A DNA stretch of 64,000 nt from the NCBI RefSeq assembly GCF_047663525.1, contig NC_092597.1, positions 16,638,501 through 16,702,500 on the forward strand, given 5' to 3'. The position numbers and the translations under genes were made by a program. Origin of the DNA: Anas platyrhynchos (lineage: Eukaryota > Chordata > Aves > Anseriformes > Anatidae). Shown in pieces: positions 54,781-64,000 of this stretch. The notes under the pieces are model-generated. The model was not told where the DNA came from. It did no database searches and worked only from the letters and a program-made list of their open reading frames with translations. How positions within the stretch are numbered: the stretch's first letter is position 1; each line of letters begins with the position of its first letter.

Positions 54781-57700
54781 AATTAAAATGTTTATATGAT
54801 ACGAGTTTCAAATAACCAATACTCTAGCTTTACAGGCTTGAATCGTTAATCAGTAAGATCAGAGAGCAGCATTTAGTAGGATTAAACACACACGGTTTAG
54901 AAATAATCTCTCTTTTTTTCCCCCCTTCCTCTCAACAAGAAGAGAAAAAATCCTACCTCTGCAGTCAGCTCTCTCTTTATCTGTCTTCCCCTAAGGAAAA
55001 GATCCCAAATTCAAGTCCTCCTTAAACTCCCTTTCCATTCTGGGATGTCCAATTGAATGGCACTTGTTCTGTTTCCCTTCTAAACCTTTTCTAATTACAA
55101 TTTTTGTTGTCCTGTTCAACACTGTCTACACTGAGGAAAATCTCCAGGAGGTGCACAGTGCACAGGCAATTCCTACTCCACCACTGGCACTTTAAGTTGC
55201 GAGCTCGTGTTTGCCATCCCTGCCCCATCAACCACCCCTGAAGTACACTCCTAAAATCCATTACTGGTCTGAGAAGGATCCCTCCCAAATGCCAACGCTG
55301 AAGCTAAGGAGACCACCCAGCAGCACTCGGCTGCTTTGGCTGCGGTAGCAAACCCAAACGCAGTCTGAAGCACTTCGATGCCAGCTTCAAAAATACTCCT
55401 CAAAGAGAAAGCAGAGCATTTAGTTCAGGCTCCTCTCCTCACTGTCAAGGACGATGGATCAGTGCACTGACAGATTTCAACTGACACTCATCTCAAATCA
55501 CTTAAAGGATGAGTCCAATTCTTAAACAAGTGATTAGAATATTCCCTCCTCTATCATAATCACCTTGATAATGGAACGGTTCAACGCTGATTTAACAAGC
55601 ACCAGTGCTAATGGTCATCTTCCCCTTGTTCCAACGAAGCGAGGATGTAACTATAAAAATGGAAATTGTGCTGCTTAAACCTACAAACCTTCATCCCAGG
55701 CCCAAACAAAAGTGAGATATGAAGCTGGGTAGACTAAAAATGCATTTACTTCTATAGCACATGCTGGCACGCTTACCTAATGCCACCTGTATCACCATAG
55801 GAAAAAGGCGTGTTAGTACGAAAAGTAATAAATAGGAAATGCATTCCTCCACAGGAATATCAAAACAAATGGCAAATAAAGGCCTAAGCAAAGAGCTCTG
55901 TCGAATCTTGCTGCAGAAATTTCCAAAGGGCTGTGTTAGAGGATACCAGTCCCCTGCAGAACCCACAGAAACAGGGAATGGCTGCTCAGGTGTCACGCTG
56001 AAAGCAGGAAGCTGCTCAGGGTATAAAGCCCTAGAAGCGTGAATCAATAGAGAGTTACAAAATAGTCCTGCGTTCTCTTTACTCTTCTGCTCTCTCCCAA
56101 AAGGCTGCAATTTACATTCACAGAGCAGATACTTGTAGCTGCTTTAAGGCATTGCCATGTCCCAGCAACTTGCTAGGGAGCCAAGAAGAACTGGCAGATT
56201 TGAATAGGGGCCTCAGTCATTAAGGCTCAGCCCAGCTTTCTGGTTGCAGTCAGACATGTCATTTCATCTACAGCTCACCCTGGCTAAAACACTCCAGCTG
56301 GTTCAGATTTGCCAGCGTAGCTGCACACAGAGTTACACTCTGACCCAGTTTCATCAGAACGCTCTGGGTTAAAAAAAAGTGAATATGGTTAAGGACCAAC
56401 TGTGCAAGCAGATCTGTAAGGGCAGTGACCTCTTTGTTCATGTAGCAGCAGAACACACAGCTGCTGCATTTTTCAAAACACGGGAGTTATCTAACTTCAA
56501 CACCCAGAGAATCCCTGCGTTTTAAAGCTTTCAGTTGACTCCAGTAGGCCCTGAGTCCCCCTTCTGCTCAGAACTGAAGGCAGCTTTAAATTGCAACTTG
56601 AGCTACTGAAGCAGATTTTATGTAATGGCTTAATATTGAAAACATAATATTCAAACTAGTGACCAAAGACTTGCGTAACGTGTTCTTGCAACTCACTTGA
56701 CAAGTCATCTAATATCTACTTGTGTTCCAGTCTATTCCTGTTGAACAGCTTTTTATTTTTGTTTCATGCATAGACTTATTTTAGGATAAAAACAAGCACT
56801 TATATTAGACACTCCCTGCAGAAACTTTACCAAAAAAATGGAAAGAGTTACAGGAAGTCTTTTCTCCAATTCTAATTCCAAGTAGCTAGCTAGTTCAGAT
56901 CTTTCAATACAAAAATTATAATTAAAAGTGAAGTCTGGACCCTCGAGAAAGCTACGCTCACCCTACAGCATAAATCCCAGATTTAAGACGGGAGCAAGAC
57001 TGTTTACTCACACAGCTCAGAATCACACTGGCAGAAGAAGCCACAACAAAGTGCAGTCTCAGAGACAGAAGGTGGACAGAAAGCACAAAGCACAGGTCTT
57101 ACGAAGGGAAGGAACATCAGCAACTTTCATAACTGCTCTGAGGCAGAGTACCCTACTAACAGCGTTACATCATTGCACAACCCAGGAACACTGGGTATAG
57201 ACAAAGCCTCCAGTGTTAAGGAGTTTACTTTGTTAGCTTCAGCTGCCTGCTGTCGTACTCAAGGTTACACGAGGAACAAGAAAACATTTCAGGACCACCT
57301 CTTTGCTCTTAGTAGGGAAGAATAAAGGTGCAGATTCAATACTGGTCTCAAGAAGATTGTTGATAAGGATTCAGCTTTCCATGCTTGTCTGCATACACTA
57401 TTAATAGACGTTACTTTGTTTACTTGTGGCCACGTTCAACCCTTGCAAAGTACGGATTACGAGAACCAAAGATTAGCTTCTGTAAAACAAGATACTTTAG
57501 AAACTCATTCCCCTCACACAAACACATCAAGTTACTTCCAGTGACCACTAAGTAAGTCTACAAGTGGACAACAGAAACAAGTTGTTCTTGTTTCCAAACC
57601 TTTTACTACCTTCACCATACCAAATAAAGTGGCAATCCCGTGATGTTCACAACTCTACTGAAAGCTCAATCCTAAAAATAATGAGAATGGTAAGAGGTGT

Positions 57701-60700
57701 GGTTTACTGACTAGTACAAGGAATCACATGCCATTTACACAGCATTTCTAAGAGGTAGAGCACAGACAAAAGTTGTTTCATGAGTGTTGGAATTCCAGAA
57801 AGCTGCCACAGGGAGCTACAGGCCTTTGGTACCAGATGTTACCCCAGCAGCACCTTACAAGACTATACAGAGTACTGCATTTAAAAACTTCAAGAATCTT
57901 CCTATCTTGGATGTATTTCACACAAAGACTAAAGCAGCAAAATACAACTCAAGATACCAAGTTTATGTTTAGATGTACTAAAAATAATGTTTAGATTTCT
58001 TATTTCGTCAAGATTAACACCACAGCTTTATTAGCTTTAGGCCCTTGCATATGGCATGATCCAAACTTTGTGAAATTCAAAGAGACACCAGTCTGGCAGA
58101 AAACCCAACAGCTGCTTCTTTAATTCTTATCCCCTAGCAGCACAATAACCTTGAAGACAGTCCCAGGTAACACAGGAAACTCCAGCGCAGAGAAGTACCT
58201 AGCAGCTTTCAGAAGCACCACCACTAGCTCAAAGCTTTGGCCTCTTCAGTGATGACTGTTAGAAAATCTAATCCGACAAAGCTGCCTTTTCGGAGAGGTC
58301 AACCTACATGCAAGTTAAAAATAAAAAATTAAAAAAATGCAGAGAACAAAAATCACTTCTCCCATTCAAGAGAAAAAAATAGCAAGCAGCCCTTGGAGCA
58401 GGACACACTTGTTTACAGTAACACAGGACAGGGACCTTCAATAAAGATAACTAGTTAAACATTGAAAGCACCAAGAGCAACACAGTAACTACAGTTATTT
58501 TGTACAGAGCAAAAGACAACTTTTGAATGAATTACAGACCAAGAAAAGTAAGCAAGAGAAAAGAGCAGGTCATGTTTCTGGAAGCTGCTTTTGTATCGCT
58601 ATCTCTGGGAGAAGTCCAAGAGGCATATCTGAGGAACGCAGGGAGGACACCGGCCAGCACCCCACTGGTCACGCTGTCCTACCCAAACCACCCTCAGTCA
58701 GCACACAAGCCAAAGGAGACACAAAGGCTTCTTTCTCCCAAAACGTGAAGGTGCACTTGCTTAGCTTAGCCTACCCAGTTCACCTATGATTTGAGACTAG
58801 ACGTAGCGGGTTCATTTTTGGAAGATGGCTGTCTCTGTGACTGGACTGCCACAGAAACCTTACGTGAAGTTATTTTGGTGATAGAATACATAAACATGAA
58901 CAAAAGAGCACAAGTTTTGGGCAGTGCTGCTCAGGCGCCGGCTCAGGAGGAACAACAATTGAGAAGTTACACCCATTAGAAAACCAAACCATCTCAGTAA
59001 TTGCTTTCCAGCAGCCCGCCACCTCAGCTCGCACAAACCAGTTTCCACCATGCATAGCAGAACCGGTGTCAAGCTGCAGGAGCTGCAGGCACTGCTTGCT
59101 GAGCCCTCTTCTTCCCCGGCACAAACTCTAGAGAGTGCTATCTCATAGCTCTGCTTTGGCATTAAGGTGCCTGGAGCCAAAGAATCCTGCAGGAACCCTC
59201 AAGTTACTCTCCATATTTCTATCACAGCTCTATAAATTAAAAGAAGGCATGTCAGTAATCTGTCAGGTTTCAAATAAATTCTCAAAGTGCTCCAGAAATG
59301 ACAAGACAGCTACTCTGAAACAGGCAAGACAAAGCCACATTTGGCTTGCCTTGGCACCACACAGCGCAGTCAGCCATTTCAGAAATCAGGGGTTGGGTAA
59401 AATTAGAAGATCCTAAAATTCCCTACATTCCTTTACGATACCAGACCCAAGTTTAAGGGCCCTACGTGGAGGGCAACTCCATAAACTCTCTTTCATGCCG
59501 TTTCAAAACAGGTTTGGATTTACAAACTGATAAAAATAATACGTAGGAAAGATTCAAACACTTACAAGATTACCCATATAATTACTAAAAGAATAGAAAC
59601 AGATTCAGTAATCGCTTCTTTTGATATTCAGTGAATAAGTAATCTGCTCACAATACAGCATAAGTTTCACTTATTTTAAGCATATCAAACCCAGAAGAGA
59701 TAAAAGCCGCTTTAACACGAGTTCCCAAAATAGACAGCTTCTTGCTAACAAAACACCTGTTGCTGAGAACTGACAGTAAGCACAAAACACGTTATAATTT
59801 GTTTTTGTAAACAGCACCATGTAGAATTTTAATTAGCTCATAATGCTACAGTTCTGCATAGGCCTAATGCTCAGGGAGGTCCTGCTCTAATATTAGGGTT
59901 CCTAGATGTTAATAAATAAAAGGATCATCATCATCACTTCTGGTTAGGGCATCTTGAATTCAACTTAACTTCCAAGAACATTGTGATTATCATGGATGAT
60001 GTGTTGTTCTATTTAGAATGATGCACCATGTCTAATTTAAGTGTTCAAAATTACACAATACCCTTACTGTGGTTTGATGGGGAATTTAACCTAAAGCTAA
60101 AGCCTGTCCAAACAAACAGGGTATTTAGGGACAAGTTTTCGGCAAAAGAGGTATAAGTATAATGTTCCCTGTGGCAAAGCTGCATTCCTGGTCTTCTGCA
60201 ATGCACTTAAATTTAGCCAAGGATTCAAAGGTGCTACTTTGTTTTAACCCCAATGCGATTCCAGTTCTGTTGTTGTGTCTTTTCAATCAGGAGGGAAGCC
60301 AGCTTACACGATCCCAAAGAAGTTACTGAATTGTCTAAATAGTAAAACCAACTACCCTGCACCAAACATACAAAAATATTACACAGCTGAGCAGCAGTCA
60401 CCGCATTGGGCAACTGATATTTACCCATCCCCTAACATTTACTGCCACGTTGCACCAAATATAGGGCTGTATCAGCTAACTGGTCACACTAACCATGAAG
60501 CTGTGTGCCTTTCCTTAGTTTCCTTTCAGCTGTCACTTACACTGCCTGAAACACTGCAACAAGCCAGCAACCAAGTGCAACCAACAAACGTGCATCCAAT
60601 TTGTACTTCCACGTAACCAGTGCAGTGGTTTCATGGTACGGGTAACTTGGGCTTAATGTCAGCACACCAGGAACTGATTTACCTCGAGGACTTTGTTCTT

Positions 60701-62902
60701 CCAGAGCCTAGAGTGGTTCCTGCATCTGGTTCGTGGTGCAGCTCTACAGTTCTGTGATAGCAGAGTCAAGGTGGCATTGCTCTGCCGCAGATAGGTGGAA
60801 GTACTGAAGTAGTACTGGAATTCAACTCTAGCCACAGCTCCAGTCATAGTGGAAGCCAAGAAAAGATGAAAGCTGCATATGGCACAAAGAGGCCAGGGTG
60901 AAAATTACATACGAGATGCCTTATTGCAGCCTTTACTATCTGAGGTAGTATCAGATTAATAGATGAGTTAAATAATCCAAAATCCACCAAGTATAAGGCA
61001 ATTTCCTTTCTGAAGGTTCCTAAAACTATACCACTTGCTCAGATGGAGGGGTTGTCACAGCATTTCGGAAAAGCTTAAGAACTATTGGAAGAAACTTAAC
61101 TGAGGACAACTGGCATTTTTCCCATTGCCATCACGGAACAGACAATCAGTTTTTTTCTCCTTCTTTTCTTAGCCCATACAGAACAGACCGCATAGATTTC
61201 AGTTACTCAACCTGAGCAGGACAAAAGCCAGAGCTAACTGCCAGCTTTTGAGTAAAAGTCTATGTTGCAGGCATTGTGCTTTATTCACACTTTTTACTTA
61301 GTAATAGTCACTTCAGGTACAACTCTGACCTGCTTTTCTGACAGCCACGTTTGCTATTCGTTCTGTTTTCAGACTAGATTCAACTCCATGAGCAGGCATT
61401 TCTAGTACGAGGTCTCCCCCGCTCACTGTCCAGAACACTCAGATCAGCAAGTTAAGAGCACAATAGCCTAAAAATAGCATGGCTGGATGCCACTGTCTCC
61501 CATTTAATATGATGGTACCTTTGTACAGAGTTCTTTTTACAATTCTACAAAGAAAAATACAGCCATAAATAGCTTTAAGGGAGGGACTTGTATCCAAAGG
61601 ACTGAGCTGTTAAGCAGTGCTTTGGGATTCCCCCTTTTTCATCCACCCATATGAGAAGAAATTTGCATTTTGAACAATAATTCTTTAAATACATCTAACT
61701 TCTTCTCTTGCCATAGTGATTGTATTCTGCCAGAGAACAGATCGACACATGACAGAGTAACAACACCTTCAGAGAAAGGAAAATTCATGATCTAAAGGAG
61801 AAGTACAAAATCACAGAAAACAAAAGCCAGATCTCACTTCAATTACTTTGCCTGGCATACTAAGACCTCTTCATCTATTCTAATGTGTGATACAGAACCT
61901 GCTCAGAAGACATCAAACCTCATTTTGTGCAACTGCATGGCTTTCTATCACAGCACTCATTCCCTTTCATTCATAAATACTGGCCAACAGGACTTCTATC
62001 ACGAAGCACTGGAAAACAGGACACAATATACCCCATTTATTAAGGCATAAGGTCAGAAATACATGGGAGATCAGCAAGACCAGAGCCCTTCAGTAAGCCC
62101 TACAGACACATTCACATGCATCGCAGCTTCAGCTGCTACATTACATTAGGCTAATTCCGTGAGTACCATTTGTTTTTCAAGCTGTGGCAATGCACTGGCA
62201 TTGTCTCCCAGAAACATGTCTCACACTCCTTTTCTGATGGGAACACACACACACACAAATTACCATTGTTGAAGAATATTTGTATCCCTTGCATAAAAAT
62301 CACTAATTTCACTCATAACCCTGGATTTTAAGAGAAGACTTCCTCCTATTTTAATAAATAGCACAGATGCTGCCTAAGAAAACCCAGCAATACCACAACA
62401 TGCCTCTTACTTTGTATGTGCCACCCTGCACAAGTTCACCAGATAGAGCTATCAGCTCATACAACGAAGTTTCAGCAAACTCTTCATCTCAGGCCTTGAC
62501 AGTTTGAGAAATTAAGGTGTCATAGCTGCATCAAGGACAGAAATATTCCTCAACAGAACAGACTGATATTTCAAGCATTTTGCCTGTGCCATGGGGGATC
62601 TGTGGTAAAAGACAGAAGGATAAGTAGGTAACAACTAATCAGGGATTTATTTAGATACAGAATGACTAGGTATAAACTTAAGACCACGGGTCACATTGTG
62701 ACTTTGAAGAACAACAAGCTAACTCTTGCAATAGGATCAAAAAGACAGATCAAAACAGCCAAAAAGTTTCACAGACACTAGGTTAGAGAAAAGCAAATGC
62801 AAGACGGCAACAATCAACTAAGTGACTGAAGTGTGAAATTAGACTTAAGTTTTGGGCTAGTTTGTTTTTGTTGTGTTTGTTTGTTGACCCTCCTCCTGCC
62901 TC

Positions 62903-62926
62903 AAAAAAAAAAAAAAAAAAAAAAAA
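62903..62926 (+). repeat. A24 homopolymer
   Basis: Twenty-four A preceded by a TTTG/TTGT-rich stretch (62865-62885) and CCTCCTCCTGCC. I could not identify a retroposon body or target-site duplication. Confidence 0.85.
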
Positions 62927-63719
62927 GAGTTTAAAAGCTAGTCAATTACTCCACTGCTATGCTCAAGAATTTTCAATTGAAATCAAAGCCCTACGCCAAG
63001 TTTGACTAGACTTATTAGGAAGGCAAAATATTCATGCACTGCTGCTGGGCCAGTCCACAACAAATCAAATACTCCTTGATCTGAGTATTGGTCTCAGCCT
63101 CAGCACAGTTTGTCACACTCAGCTGACAGTGTTTATTATGTAACTAATGACACACTTACCTTGACCTATCGTTACTAATGCCTCCTTCCTGCTCTTCCAG
63201 GATACTTTAAACAAAGCCCATGAAAACATACTGATATTCAAAACAACCCAGTTGAGCAATTCTAAAGTCTCTTCCCTAACAAATTTTCTAGGTAAGTCCA
63301 CCCATGTTGACACTGTTTTTTCAGGTATGAAATCAAATGGTTTTGATATCATAAGCCCTAAAATAATTATTTTTCTGGTTACTTTTTCCCAAGATAATAA
63401 CATTTGGTTGATAGCTAATTCTAATTAGTTCCTACAAAATCACTTATTCAAGGACTGAACACCAATACCCAACAGTACACCATACTAACATGATATTTGG
63501 ATGGTGGAGGCCCAGCACCAGAAGTCTTGTAAATTTCACTGAGGAAACTAACTAGGCAGGAAGAACAACCTGCAAGTGTTTCAGTTTCTAGACACAACAC
63601 AGGCACTTCCTTTGCCCCTGCCTTGATAAGGCTCTAATGCAAGACCATTCTGTTGCACAGAAAGTGTTCTACTACATGGTAAAGTTACATTGCACTAAAG
63701 ATGCTGATTCCCTATTATT

Positions 63720-63737
63720 AAAAAAAAAAAAAAAAAA
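63720..63737 (+). repeat. A18 homopolymer
   Basis: Eighteen A within the presumed ZFAND6 5' intron. Confidence 0.85.
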
Positions 63738-64000
63738 GCTTAAATTCACACAGGAGATAGCAGAGACAATTTCATCCTTCTTTGCAGCCTCATCTGTCCT
63801 GCCCTCAAGAAACAGCATGATCAACAACTGCTTAAATGTTTTCTTCTGACACTCTAACCCAAAGATAAGACTTGTGTATAAAAAGGCATGAAACTGCCCA
63901 ATTTACTTACAGAAGCTCTGTAGTTTTGCCTGTAAAAGCAGTGATGCTCTTTTGCCTCTCACCTCCCTAAATTTGAAGCCTTCAGTGTCAGCAGCTAAAG

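Larger units (their letters stand above)
50715..64000 (-). other. ZFAND6: Probable 5' intron of ZFAND6 (runs off the window)
   Basis: The ZFAND6 start exon has an acceptor at its 5' side, and the gene has a long first intron in other vertebrates, so this 13.3 kb is most simply intronic. No CpG island that would mark the promoter is visible, so the first exon is probably beyond the window. Strong donor-like sites on the minus strand (GTAAGT near 54715, 63154 and 63904) are possible edges of non-coding exons but lack convincing partners. The open frames here, the longest of about 139 codons (55691-56110), resemble nothing known. Confidence 0.5.

Noticed and set aside
55691..56110. 139-codon minus-strand frame in the presumed ZFAND6 5' intron
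   Set aside because: No recognisable domain or exon structure; consistent with chance in intronic DNA.
62865..62926. T/G-rich stretch followed by A24, suggesting a retroposon end
   Set aside because: No retroposon body, internal promoter boxes or flanking target-site duplication could be seen.

Overview
The window is vertebrate nuclear DNA, most likely avian. Three protein-coding genes can be read from conserved exons with GT-AG splice sites: CTXND1 (plus strand), FAH (minus strand) and ZFAND6 (minus strand). This order, with FAH and ZFAND6 on one strand and CTXND1 on the other, matches the conserved vertebrate block ZFAND6-FAH-CTXND1 (human 15q25.1), here read in reverse. FAH is compact (about 15.7 kb from start to stop codon) and I found no convincing interspersed SINE, LINE or LTR copies. 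Both points suit a bird, but the species is an inference and cannot be fixed from the sequence alone.

Layout. 1-4737: no gene recognised (upstream or 5' intron of CTXND1). 4738-4915: candidate non-coding CTXND1 exon. 9523 onward: CTXND1 terminal exon with the whole 59-codon reading frame at 9577-9756, and a 3' UTR that may run to about 12.9 kb. 12.9-17.8 kb: tail-to-tail intergenic DNA. 17.8-33.7 kb: FAH on the minus strand, 14 coding exons totalling 1260 nt (419 residues plus stop). 33.7-36.95 kb: spacer holding the FAH promoter side and a broken copy of part of the ZFAND6 AN1 exon. 36.95-50.7 kb: ZFAND6 on the minus strand, five coding exons totalling 627 nt (208 residues plus stop). 50.7-64 kb: probably the long 5' intron of ZFAND6, with its first exon and promoter outside the window.

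Function. FAH catalyses the last step of tyrosine breakdown, ZFAND6 is a ubiquitin-binding A20/AN1 zinc-finger adaptor, and CTXND1 is a single-pass membrane microprotein of the cortexin type. They form a conserved neighbourhood, not a shared pathway. No mobile system, CRISPR array, rRNA or tRNA was seen, and I found nothing that amounts to a new biological system. The items most worth checking are the CTXND1 microprotein and its 5' exon, the decayed AN1-exon copy at 36.7 kb, the 53-bp tandem duplication in the FAH 3' UTR, the CpG-dense patch with 21-bp repeats in FAH intron 4, and a 27-bp near-perfect hairpin sequence in FAH intron 13.
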